In this document: one piece after another, positions 44,270 to 54,799 of the stretch
Layout: each line of letters starts with the position of its first letter
Numbering within the stretch: the first letter of the stretch is position 1
DNA from: Halicephalobus mephisto
Lineage: Eukaryota > Nematoda > Chromadorea > Rhabditida > Panagrolaimidae
Assembly: GCA_009193035.1 (NCBI GenBank)
Contig: SWDT01000014.1
Location: 186,001 to 250,000 of the forward strand
Reading direction: 5' to 3'
Length of the DNA stretch: 64,000 nucleotides
The notes under the pieces: model-generated
Databases searched by the model: none
The model's input: only the letters and a program-made list of their open reading frames with translations
Told to the model about the DNA's origin: nothing
Position numbers and translations under genes: made by a program

Positions 44270-44437
44270 TTCTGAAAAATATTATTACCGTAAAAAATCA
44301 ATCTTCCACGTCGCGTTACAATAACACGAAAACAATAATCGCGATAAAGAGACAGAGGAAGGCATACGGTAAAAAGAACTCGAAGGAGGAAAAACAAAAA
44401 AGTGATTTTTGATCATTATTATTTTTATCAAAATTAC

Positions 44438-44805
44438 CAGTCACTATTCAAAAACAGCTCCAATAAAAAATTGGATAGTGACTGAATAATATAAATATTG
44501 AACACTATCCTGAATCTTTATCGAAATTGTCCAAGTCACTATCCAAAAACAACTCCAATAAAAAATGGATAGTGACTGAATAATATAAATACTAGACACT
44601 ATCCTTAATCTTCATTGAAATTGTCCAAGTCACTATTCAAAAGCAACTCCAATAAAAATTAGATAGTGTCCATTTCCGATGTAAGTTGAAATTTTCAAAA
44701 TGCTTTTTTCGGATAGTGACTCAGGTTTTTTGTTCAGTCACTATTTGAAATACAGCTGCAATGAAATTAAGGATAGTGACTAACTTTCAGACACTATCTT
44801 TGATT
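44438..44805. repeat. TCACTATCC palindrome array (SOX 5' flank)
   Basis: Four to five units, for example GTCACTATTCAAAAACAGCT followed by CCAATAAAAAATTGGATAGT. It has the same orientation as the SOX intron array and lies within 200-540 bases of the SOX start codon. Confidence 0.9.
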
Positions 44806-44863
44806 TCTGTTTTAATTACAAAAAAACCAAAAATCTTCAATTACAAATTAAATCTTACTTTAG

Positions 44864-45157
44864 TTACTGTACAAATCAAGACCCATTGACTGTTACCTAT
44901 TCTGGCTCAAATCGAAAACAAAAAGGTCGTTCCAGACAGCCGAAACGAAATAATAACGGAACCACGAAAAAGCGACAAATGCGGATGATCCCCAATCTGA
45001 GGAAGCTAATTTCAAGGCTCAGGTGGACAGTCGCTATTACAGTAATCACAATTCGGGCCACTCCTTTAATTATTCTCTAAGACCAAAACACTCGTGGTCA
45101 TTGGAAAACGAAACAATTGAAAATAACGAATTTATTCAACTTTGCGGAATTTTGTGA
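44864..45157 (+). pseudogene. Terminal-exon-like sequence with an apparent frameshift
   Basis: After an acceptor (TCTTACTTTAG) the first frame reads polar protein sequence (DPLTVTYSGSNRKQKGRSRQ). Around an A5 run near 44970 the protein-like signal moves to another frame (ADDPQSEEANFKAQVDSRYY ... SLENETIENNEFIQLCGIL) that stops at 45157, with AATAAA at 45209. The shift equals one missing base. It may be a pseudogene, a homopolymer assembly error, or an unseen small intron. The family is not recognised. Confidence 0.4.
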
Positions 45158-45346
45158 GACAATCAATAGGATCTTGATTAGACAAATATCCCAGTATGAG
45201 GTCCAGGGAAAATAAAATATGAACAAGATTAAGTGACCACGCCTATCGGAAGTTGTGCTCAGTGGATAATCCGACTTCAAAGAATCACTTTCCGACTCTG
45301 TGGGGAACTCGAAGGAAAAACAAATTGTTTGATCATTTGTACTAAT

Positions 45347-45516
45347 TCACAGCCAATAAATATTTAAAAAACAATGTGGGAAATTCAGAAGGCGGCGCCA
45401 GGGTACTTCTGCGGGTGGCACCTTGCGCAACTTCGGTTGACCGATTGAGAGGCGGCATATTTGAAATTCCTTGGGAAAATGAGCATTTTTGTCTGATCCG
45501 ATCTGGCTTTGATCAT
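45347..45516 (-). CDS. Isolated terminal-exon-like sequence
   Basis: The acceptor TTTTTCCTCAG opens (phase 2) a 55-residue frame ending at a stop at 45347, including IGSDKNAHFPKEFQICRLSI and KVPPAEVPWRR. Another minus frame starting at an ATG immediately after the acceptor is open for 43 codons. The island is GC-richer than its flanks. No partner exons are certain. Confidence 0.35.
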
Positions 45517-45689
45517 CTGAGGAAAAAATATGATTACCGTTAACGATTACGGTAGATGAATATTTCGAAAAAAAGCAATGTTTAATTTTCGTAGTCAAAC
45601 TAAATAAATCATCGTTTTTTCGCATTAGGACTAAATTTCAAAACTTCGGTAATTTTATCAAAGACACGTATAATAAAATTAAAGATTAA

Positions 45690-46060
45690 AATGATAAAAA
45701 CATCAAAAATCAACTTTCTTTTCAAGAATTGGAAAGCAAAAAATCTTCGTCCCAAGACCCAAATGTTAAAAAAATTAGTTTTCGTTTTAAGACACAAGTA
45801 TAAGAAAATTAGTTTTCGCTCCAGGATCCCAAATGTTAAAAGAATTAGTTTTCGCCCCAAGACCCAAGTATTAAAAAAATTCATTTTCGCTCTATGATCC
45901 CAAGTATCAAAAAAACTCATTTTCGTTTTAAGACACAAGTATAAGAAAATTTATTTTCGTTCCAGGATCCCAAATATTAAAAAAATTCATTTTCGCTTCA
46001 AGATCCAAGTATCGAAAAAATTTATTTTCGCTCCAGGATCCCAAGTATCAAAAAACAGTT
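45690..46060. repeat. ~30-35-base tandem repeat
   Basis: About ten units of AAAAAATT[A/C][G/A]TTTTCG, then a TTTTAAGACACAAGTAT or CTCCAGGATCCCAAATGTT variant, alternating. The TTTTCG....AAGAC/GGATCC core belongs to the window-wide motif family. Confidence 0.88.
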
Positions 46061-46679
46061 CTCATTTCAAAACCCGGAATACAAAGCATAATCTTCACTT
46101 CAAGACTAAATACTCAAAACATGAGTTTTCCTCTTGAAATCTCAGACTACAATTCCATATCCTAAGGCTATTTCCAACTGAATAGATAGTTATTGAAACG
46201 AAAACGTACCTAACATGGTCAAAGAACAATGTTCGCCTACTTTAACTCTTTACTTTTTTCAAGAAAGGATCAAATTTCAATGATATTGGTCTATTGAATC
46301 GAAATTGCGCCTAAATTCAATCTTGCATTTTGCTCTGAGCAACAAAAGAAAACAAACAAAAATTTTTTTGATTCATCGAATATTGGACAAAATTTTACCG
46401 AAAAAGAGACATTTTTCAAAAAAACTTTAATGCATTCGGATGAGTTTAGGTTAGAGATGATGTCCAGCGAATTCCTCTGAAGGTTGGTCGTGGGATTGAT
46501 GATGAAAGAAATCTCAATTCGTGTTGTTTTTGAAAAATGTTTATAAATAACTCAATTATGAGGAATTGTACAGCAGTAATAGGGAAAGAAGGTATATGGT
46601 TGAAAGCACGACTCGTATCAAAGGAAATGTGGACAAAAAAGTATTTATAATTTTTTTATTTTTATAAAAAAAAGCAGTT

Positions 46680-46765
46680 TTCCACTTTTTCCCCGCGCGC
46701 GGAATCGAACTTACAAATTTCCCCGCGTGGGGGGTCGCGCATTGTCTAACTGCGCTATTAAGCAA
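46680..46765 (-). pseudogene. tRNA-like relic or SINE head
   Basis: Minus strand: TAGCGCAGTTAG fits an A box and AGTTCGATTCC a B box, about 45 bases apart, with a CCCC/GGGG anticodon-like stem between. The acceptor halves do not pair well, so not a working tRNA. Confidence 0.5.
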
Positions 46766-47399
46766 AATCTCGAACCCTTTATAACTTTTCCTTATAAACC
46801 ACTATCAGTTTTTTTCTAAAAATAGCTTTAAAAATTTTGTTTTTAACAGAAAAATAAAGAAATAACAATCGTTGACAAAAACAAAAAAGGAATAAAATCA
46901 GAGAAAAGCAAAATGAACTCTGATTTGTTTTTAAAAATTTGACTGTTGAAACTGCACACGTACAAAAATATCACGACTTTTTGAAAGAAACAAAAACAGG
47001 GAAAACAACAAAGAACAGAAAATTCAGCATTAATGATTTTCAATCACAAGAATAGTCATATCGCAAGACCTATTGTTGAAATAAATGAGTGATCAAGATT
47101 CTTTTTTGATGATCGCCATCTCGTGGCTCGTAAACCTAAAGAATTGAAATAAAACACGGAAATATAAATGACGAAATAAATGATAAGAAAACAAAAGAGT
47201 CAAAGGACAAGAATAATGGATTTAATGATGAATTTTCCTTCTTAAATTAAAAGGAAAAATTTTTATCTATTCTTTTGTTGAGACAAGCACGGAACGGGCA
47301 CAATTGATACTGTTCAAATTTGAATCCACCACAAAGTCCATTGTGATGTAATAAAAGGGTTTTAAAATGATATACAATGAAAAAAAGGAATAAAGAAAT

Positions 47400-47455
47400 C
47401 GAACTTGCACACTTTCCATTCAAAATTGGAAATCCAACCACTGCACTACGAAAGC
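47400..47455 (-). pseudogene. tRNA-like relic or SINE head
   Basis: Minus strand: GTAGTGCAGTGGTTGG (A box) and AAGTTCGATTTC (degraded B box), with a self-complementary TTTCCA...TGGAAA anticodon-like stem. The ends do not pair; no TSD or body was defined. Confidence 0.45.
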
Positions 47456-48900
47456 AAAGGAGGTAATATTTTCACAATAGTGATAATTTTAATATAAATA
47501 AAGTCAAACTATTACTTTTATATTAAAATGGAAGACTTTCGCATTTCAACACATCAAATTCCAAAAAGCAGCCTAAAATAAGCCCACATTCTTTGATGAC
47601 CCCAATCATGGTCATAATCGTATCAGCCCATTTAATCTAGCTTCAGTACCGCATCTTCTTTTTAAAGGAAAAAGCGATCTTCATCTCTTATCAAACAAAT
47701 TAAAACAGACATCATGTTTTTAGATAACAATAGAAAACACCAAAAATAGAAACGTTACTTAGTTGTACTGGCTAAAAGCAGTGATTCAATTGTGTAGGCA
47801 ATGATAAGGTCAAAATATCCCTGAACATTCCCCACGCAAACAAGTCTAGTTCTTATCTCTGGATACCTTCCAGACCATAAACAAGGATGACTGATCCTTA
47901 ATGATTGATCAGTATCTGACGGCCATTGTTAAAACTTCCTTTTTTTTGCACTATTGAATTGCTTTCAAAATAAAAATGATAAAATTTAGAAATATATTCT
48001 TAATGAATCTTAAAACTTCCGGTAGATAGTATTCAGCGAGAAATATTCAAAACATTCATTGTGAGCCTATCCCTCATGATGCACTTCCGCCGAGTGATCA
48101 TGATCATCTTTTAAAACAACTTTATCTATCAAGATTTGATAAAAAAATTCTCAATAAAATATTCCTTTAAAAATACCAAAATTTCGGATTTTAAACAAGA
48201 AAAATTTAATATTTAATTATGTAAAATAATTTCGAAAAATTACAAAATATTTTACAAAAAAAGTTTAAATTACAAATAGTCCCAATTTAGCGAATATTCA
48301 ATAAGTTTCCATCTTGTTTTTTTGATGTACTCAGGTGCCTGCCATTTTTCGATGTAAACATTACGAAATCAAAAATGTCAAAATTAAAATTATTCAAAAC
48401 CTTCTAGAAATTTTCAGAATCTAATAAGATTTCAAAATTTTTGAGATTATTTTAGAACTTTTTGAAAGATTTCAGAAATCTGAAGAAAGTTTTAAAATTA
48501 TTTTTTTTTATTTTTGAAAGATTTCAGAAATTTGAAAATTCTAAAAATTACTAAAATTTTTGAAAAATCTTTAGGATTTTCTAGAACTTTTTAGAAAATT
48601 GCAGAAACTTCCAGAACCCGTAGGAAATTTCGGAACTAACATCTTCAACTTTCTGAAAACCCAAAAATTCAGAATTTTTATTTAATTTTATTAATTTTTC
48701 AAACTTTTATTTTTTAAAATGAAAATTTTTTTTTAAAATTAAAACTTTTTTGAAATTAAAAATTTTAAAATTAAATTTTTTGAAATTAAAACTTTTCTGG
48801 AATTAAATTTTTTGAAATTAAAAATTTTTTTGAAATTAAAATTTTTTTGAAATTAAAAATTTTTAAATATAGTTTATTCTGTCATTATTCATCAATTAGA

Positions 48901-50325
48901 CTTAACGGAAATAAAATTTAGTTACTTTTTTAGTGAATGAATACTGATTTCTTTTTTCCAAAAACAGCGTGATTCATTTGGCTGATAATATTTCTCTTTG
49001 AAAAAATTAACGATTCTTTCAAACTTTGGAAATCGATTAAACGAAGGACAATAAAATATTGCTCATTTTGTACAGTCAGAAAAGTGAAAGGATTCTGAAT
49101 CACTTAATCAGGGAACTTTAAAATTTTAAAATAAAAAAAAATAAAAAATTTTAAAAATCAAAAAATCAGAAAATTTTAAAATCGAAAAATTACAAAAATT
49201 TTAAAAAATCCAAATTTTTAATAAATTTTGGAAAATTAAAAATTTCGAAATTTTGTGAAATTCTAAAAAATGTTAAAATTGAATTTTGGAAAATTCAAAA
49301 ATTTTTAATATTTTCAAGAATTTCTAACTTTTTGATTGAATTTTAAGATTTTATGAAATTCTGCAAAATTTCAGAATTTTTTGTCAGATTTTTAAATTCT
49401 CAGAAATTTACAAAATTCTTAAAAATTATAAATTTTCATAAAATTCCAGAAAGTTCAAGAACTTTTCACAGAATTTTGTAATCCTCCAGAAGCTTCTATA
49501 AGGTTCTCAAAAATTTATAACTTTCTGACTAGATTCTAAAAATTCCTAAAATCTTCCAAGATTTCTGTAATTTTATAACTTTCTAGTAAATTCTGAAAAG
49601 TTCTAAAATTTCTTGAAAGATTCTAAAAGCTTCTAAAAAGTTCCAAAATCTATAATATCTTTTATAAGATCTTCAAAAATTCATGATCTTCTACTATATT
49701 CCGTAAGATTCTAAAAATTTCTAAAAAGTTCCAAAATCTATAATATCTTTTATAAGATCCTCAAAAATTCATGATTTTCTACTATATTCCGTAAGATTCT
49801 AAAAATTTCTAAAAAGTTCTAAAATCTTCCAAGATTTCTGTAATTTTACGACTTTCTAGTAAATTCTGAAAAGTTCTAAAATTTCTTGAAAGATTTTAGA
49901 AACTTCTAAAAAGTTCCAAAATCTGAGATCCTCGAAAATTCAAGACCTTCTAGAAGATTCTAAAATCCGAAAAATTCGATCTTTCACTAAATTTTATTTT
50001 TACAGAAAATAAAATCCAAAATATCCACTTGGATGCCTAAATCAAAAAACTAGAACTGTCTTAGAATTTTATCGGAAAAGTGTCTTTTCTCGGTTCAAAT
50101 AAGATTTAAACGCATGATGGAGCGATTTTAATTCAAGTGAACAACATAGCAAAGAGAAAAATGGCATAATAGTAGTTTTAAAAGCTCATTGTCCTCGAAA
50201 AAAGATTGACAAGGTGATTTGTCTTTGAAACACAAAAGAAGTTTTACTATTTGGCGCCAAAAATAAAAGGAAAATATGGCCAGACTGATTTGGAGGACCA
50301 CGACAGAATACTGTAATTACAAGTT
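48901..50325. other. AT-rich and TTC/GAA-alternating DNA, no gene
   Basis: 49100-49400 is A/T simple sequence. 49440-49960 repeats TTCTAAAAAGTTCCAAAATC-type words, including a direct duplication (ATAATATCTTTTATAAGAT at about 49653 and 49740). At 50252-50263 there is a perfect TTTGGCGCCAAA palindrome. Confidence 0.5.
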
Positions 50326-50870
50326 TTGAAAAATTACAATTCTAAAATTATGGATTTTCAAAAAATATCGAAAGTAGTAACAAAATCAGAAAGTAGAAAT
50401 TATTTAAAATTAAACATGTTTAATAAAATAACGAAATTTACTTTCGTGTCGGGACCCAAAAATTTTAGAATTTTGAACTCGAATATTTCCAAAAAATTCA
50501 TTTTTTAAATAAATTTCTGTTATAGTATGAATTTAATTAATTTGGAAAAAATATAAAAATAAAATAAAATCTACTTTCGTGTCGGGACCCAGAAATTTTA
50601 GAATTTTGAACTCGAATATTTTCAAAAAAATCATTTTTTAGATAAATTTCTGTTATAATATGAATTTAATTAATTTGAAAAAATATAAAAATAAAATAAA
50701 ATCTACTTTCGTGTCGGGACTCAGAAATTTTAGAATTTTGAACTCGAATATTTAAAAAAATTCATTTTTTAGATAAATTTCTGTTATAATATGAATTTAG
50801 CTAATTTGGAAAAAATATAAAAATAAAATAAAATCTACTTTCGTGTCGGGACCTGAAAACCCCCTGAGGG
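50326..50870. repeat. ~120-base tandem repeat, about 4 copies
   Basis: Each unit contains CTACTTTCGTGTCGGGACC, then AAATTTTAGAATTTTGAACT, CGAATATTT and AAATTTCTGTTATAATATGA. Starts near 50440, 50570, 50705 and 50835. Carries the TTTCGTGTCGGGACC motif. Confidence 0.9.
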
Positions 50871-51179
50871 ATTCAAACTCAGACATCTTTAGGAAAATAA
50901 TATTTCATAAATTCTCACTTTAAGATCAGGTTAGTTTTTTTAAAGCAATATAAAGATACAGTAAGGTCAATTTTCGTGTCGAGATTCCCTCAGGAGTTCA
51001 AATTACCACTTTAATAATTTCATTAAAAATTTCACTTTTTTAAATTTTTTTGAAAATCGACTTATATATACGTTTTTCGCCGAAAGTGCACTAATTTCAA
51101 AACTTCATCGAAAACAATGCTTGTAACCGGTTGTTCATGTTGCGCAATTGTCTTTAAAAAAATCGAAAATTTCTCATCA

Positions 51180-51620
51180 CAAAAATCCGAAAAAAATTTT
51201 AAAAATATCCAAAAAAATTCAAAAAATAACAAAAAAATTCAAAAATAACTAAAAAAATAACTTAAAAAATAACTTAAAAAATTTAAAAATAACTTAAAAA
51301 ATTTAAAAAATAACCAAAAAAAGTTTTTAAAAAATTTTAAAAATATCCAAAAAAATTCAAAAATAACTTAAAAAATAACTTAAAAAATAACTTAAAAAAT
51401 TCAAAAATAACTTAAAAAATTTTAAAAATAACCAAAAAAATTTTAAAAATATCCAAAAAAATTCAAAAAATATCCAAAAAAATTCAAAAATAACTTTAAA
51501 AAATTTTAAAAATATCCAAAAAATTTTAAAAATAACCAAAAAGTATAGAAAAATTTAAAAATACCTAAAAATAATCAAAAAAAAAATTTAAAATAACAAA
51601 AAAAATATTAAAAAATATTT
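51180..51620. repeat. Low-complexity AATAACTTAAAAAATT / ATATCCAAAAAAATTC tract
   Basis: Over 400 bases made of short variants of AAAAATAACTTAAAAAAT and AAAATATCCAAAAAAATTC. Long open frames here on minus (F/W/L repeats) are artefacts of composition. Confidence 0.85.
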
Positions 51621-52603
51621 TCAAAAAATACCCAAATGCCCAGTTGGTTGTCAACAATTGTTTTTTATTTTTTAAAATCACTATTGTTTGGCCTTTCCTC
51701 TTTGAGCATCTTCTGGACAGTTTTGGCCCCCCTTTGAGTTTCACACTGCGTGATTATTTTTCATTGTTCTTCGAGGAACAATAGGTTCGGAAATTTTCAA
51801 AATTTATTTTTTGAAGAAAAATGAAAAAGTTACAAAAAACGAATTTTTAAAACTTCCAAAAAAAGGAAAAATTGATCTCGACACGAAAATACAAAAAATA
51901 AAAACATTTAAGTTTCATAAAAATTCTCAACATAGCTACAGTATCAATAATTACAGTTTCCTCCTTTCGCGTTAGGACAAATTTAAAAATATTTTTATTT
52001 TCTTCGTGTTAGGATAAATTTTAAAAAAATATTTTAAATTTTTTTTACTTTAGGACAAATTCAAAAATATTTTTATTTCCATTTTTTATAAAGAAAATTC
52101 CTTGTTGTAGAACTAAGTTAAAAAATTTTTTTTTCGTTTTAAGATTAATCTTAAAAATATTCTAATTTTTATAAAATTTTCTTTAATTTTTATTACTTTT
52201 AAGTATAAAAATATCCTAATTTTTATTAATTTTAGTTTTAAAAATATCCTAATTTTTATTAATTTTAGTTTTAAAAATATCCTAATTTTTATTAATTTTA
52301 GTTTTAAAAATATCCTAATTTTTATTATTCTTTATCAAACTCCTAACCGCCTCAGGAGAACAAAAGCAATAACATTTATTTTTGAGAAAATTCACGGTGA
52401 TTTCTTTCTTTTTTCCAGAAACAAAGACTCAGGTCCGTTTGAATTTGAATATAACATCAAACAGAAAAATGTACTTATTGTCCGAGAAAAATAAATAGGA
52501 AATGTGATTTTTATTTTTTAAATAAAGGATTTAGAGACAATAGAAAAAATAAAATTGGAGTTTTGGTATAATGTGAATGAAATAAAAACTGACCTCAAAT
52601 AAC
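51621..52603. other. AT-rich DNA with a 33-base tandem repeat
   Basis: From about 52200 to 52330 the unit AATATCCTAATTTTTATTAA repeats four times (33-base period). The rest is AT-rich. No gene is supported. Confidence 0.55.
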
Positions 52604-52644
52604 CTTTTAAATGAAGGAAGGGCTAAACAGCAGTCAGATCCAAT
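52604..52644 (-). other. Micro-exon-like sequence
   Basis: 41 bases on minus bounded by ACTATTTCAG and AAAAG|GTTATT, reading IGSDCCLALPSFK plus two bases. It is too short to be certain; listed because both splice sites and composition stand out. Confidence 0.25.
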
Positions 52645-52739
52645 CTGAAATAGTAAAGGTAAATTCAAAACAACACAAATTACATTAATTTAAAAATTGG
52701 AAATTTCACGATGGAATCATAAGTGAAAAATCGAAAATT

Positions 52740-52985
52740 TTCGTTGCAGAAAAAATTCAAAAATTTTCGTTACAGGAGAAAATCGAAAAACTTCGTTATA
52801 AGAGAAAATTCAAAAATTTTCATTATAGAAGAAAATCAAAAATTTTCGTTGTAAAAAAAATAAGAGGTTTTCGTTGTAGGAGAAAATTCAAAATTTTCGT
52901 TGTAAGAAAAATTCAAAAATTTTCGTTGTAAAAGAATTAGAAGTTTTCGTTGCAGAAGAAAATCGAAAATTTTCGTTTCGAGATC
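52740..52985. repeat. ~35-base tandem repeat
   Basis: About seven units of AAAATTTTCGTTGTAAGA[A/G]AA-type sequence (TTTTCGTT[G/A][C/T]A core). Confidence 0.85.
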
Positions 52986-53399
52986 TGTGAAGAAATATTT
53001 CTAGAAATAATTTTTCAATAATCATGCAAAAATAAATTGAATTTTATTTTAAAAATAGATAATCAAAAACAATCGCTCCAAGACCTTCTATCAAGTAATA
53101 AAAAACTCAATTTTCGTTTTGAGACCAAATTATTTCCTTTCTAAAATATTAGAAACAATCGTTTTAGGATTTTTTATAGAAAAATAAAAAACTATTTTTC
53201 TTCCAAAATTAAATTACTTTCGTCACAGATATCATCAGAAGTGATCGCATCGAGACCTTTCGCTGGACAATAAAAACTTAAATTTTTTCAAGATTGAATT
53301 ACCTTCATCATAGATATCGCTCCAAAACCTTCTGTAAAAAAATAAAAACTCAATTTTCGTCTCAAGACAAAGCTACTTTCGAAAATATCAAAAATAATC

Positions 53400-53655
53400 G
53401 TTTCAAAACATTCAATAAAAAAATTTTAAATTTTAAATATTTAATAAAAAAATTATAAATTTTAAATATTTAATAAGAAATTATAAATTTTAAATATTTA
53501 ATAAGAAATTTTAAATTTTAAACATTTAATAAGAAATTTTTAATTTTTAATTTTTAAAAATTTTATATTTTAAATATTTAGTAAAAAATCTTAAATTTTA
53601 AATTTTAAAAAATTTTATATTTTAAATATTTAGTAAAAAATCTTAAATTTTAATT
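53400..53655. repeat. AAATTTTAAATATTTAATAA tandem tract
   Basis: Simple AT-rich tandem repeat of 28-55-base units, ending immediately before a coding-like island at 53659. Confidence 0.85.
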
Positions 53656-53658
53656 TAG

Positions 53659-53793
53659 AAGAGAAATACCTCCCTTGAAGACTTGGAAAACTTAAAAGAC
53701 CCATTCCGGAGGTCAATCACAGTGAAAAAGCGGTTTGAGGAAGAAAGAAGCGCAAAAACTGACCGGTTGTCGGATCGCGAACAAATTGAATAA
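53659..53793. other. Coding-like island open on both strands
   Basis: On plus, the acceptor TTAATTTAG opens 44 codons to a TAA (includes DLENLKDPFRRSITVKKRFE). On minus, 53670-53758 is bounded by GGTCAG and GGGAG|GTATTT and reads 29 codons (LLSSSNRFFTVIDLRNGSF). Both are protein-like; one is probably a real exon. The minus reading slightly resembles a beta-propeller strand, which is inference only. Confidence 0.35.
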
Positions 53794-54239
53794 CACTTGC
53801 ATTTTTCACTCGATTCAATTTTCGATCCAACAAAGAAAAAAATTGAAACCAGAATTGAATTCACAGGCCAAAACAAAATCCCTTGTCTTGATCGGAGTCG
53901 AAAGGTTTTCCTTTTTCCTCTTAAATTTTTATTCTTTGTCCAAAACTTGAAATTTTGGGATTTTTAATATTTAATTTTGAACAGAAAACAACTGAGTAAA
54001 TTTATATTTTTTTAAAAATATTCATTGTCAGCAAAAAAGGATATTTCCATTGTTTCGAAATTTGGCCTTTGCAGAGGACATTGAAAAAAATGAAAAAGGA
54101 AGCTTTTCGCGATGGAGGTTTTTGGACTGATTTAATCCTGATCTCAGATGCCAGGTTATTCTGGGATATGTTGAAATTTTGCAAACAATGGTCCAGGTCA
54201 ATAGGTTTAAAAAAATTTAAAATAGTTTCCGTATGAAAA

Positions 54240-54790
54240 ATTAAATAAAAAACGAGATTAAAATTACTGTAATCCGAAAACGATTTTAAAAATGGTTTCA
54301 AAATGAAAGTTATATTTGTCATAAAAAAGTTAAAATTACTGTAACTTCAAAAAAATGATTTTAAAAATAATTTTTACATAAAAAATCGAAATTACCGTAA
54401 TCCGAAGAAGATAATTATAAAAATGATCCTGGCACGAAAATTCAATTTAACAATATTTAAGTTACTGTAACTTGAAAAAAATAATTTCTAAATAAAAAAT
54501 CGAAATTACCGTAATCCCGAAGAAGATAATTATAAAAATGATCCTGGCACGAAAATTCAAATTAAGAAACCGAAATTACTGTAACTTGAAAAAGATAATT
54601 TTAAAAACAATTTTTATACAAAAAATCGAAATTACCGTAACCTGAAGAAGATAATTATAAAACCCGTCTCGACAAGAAAATTCAATTTAAGAACATTTAA
54701 GTTACTGTAACTAGAAAAAAATCATGGAAATTGTCTCAACACGAAAATTTAAATAACTACGAAAAATCAAGATTACTGTAATTTGTCGTA
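54240..54790. repeat. ~115-base tandem repeat, about 4 copies
   Basis: The unit contains TCGAAATTACCGTAATCC, GAAGAAGATAATTATAAAAA, TGATCCTGGCACGAAAATTC and TTACTGTAACTTGAAAAA. Good copies start near 54367, 54498 and 54628. Confidence 0.88.
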
Positions 54791-54799
54791 TTAGGAAAA

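Larger units (their letters stand above)
46061..48900. other. Gene-poor region with tRNA-like relics
   Basis: No gene with convincing exons. It holds two tRNA-like sequences (listed separately), short unassigned islands at 46140-46260 and 46430-46520, and a GATA-rich non-coding stretch at 47600-47960 (TTATCA, TGATAAG, CTTATCT). From about 48360 it becomes TTC/GAA-alternating and AT-rich simple repeat. Confidence 0.45.

Noticed and set aside
50252..50263. TTTGGCGCCAAA as a functional E2F site
   Set aside because: A single perfect palindrome with no gene nearby; kept only as a remark because chance or repeat origin cannot be excluded.
51357..51539. Open frame on minus rich in F, W and L
   Set aside because: It is the translation of a short AT-rich tandem repeat; no start context, no splice sites, no ordinary composition.
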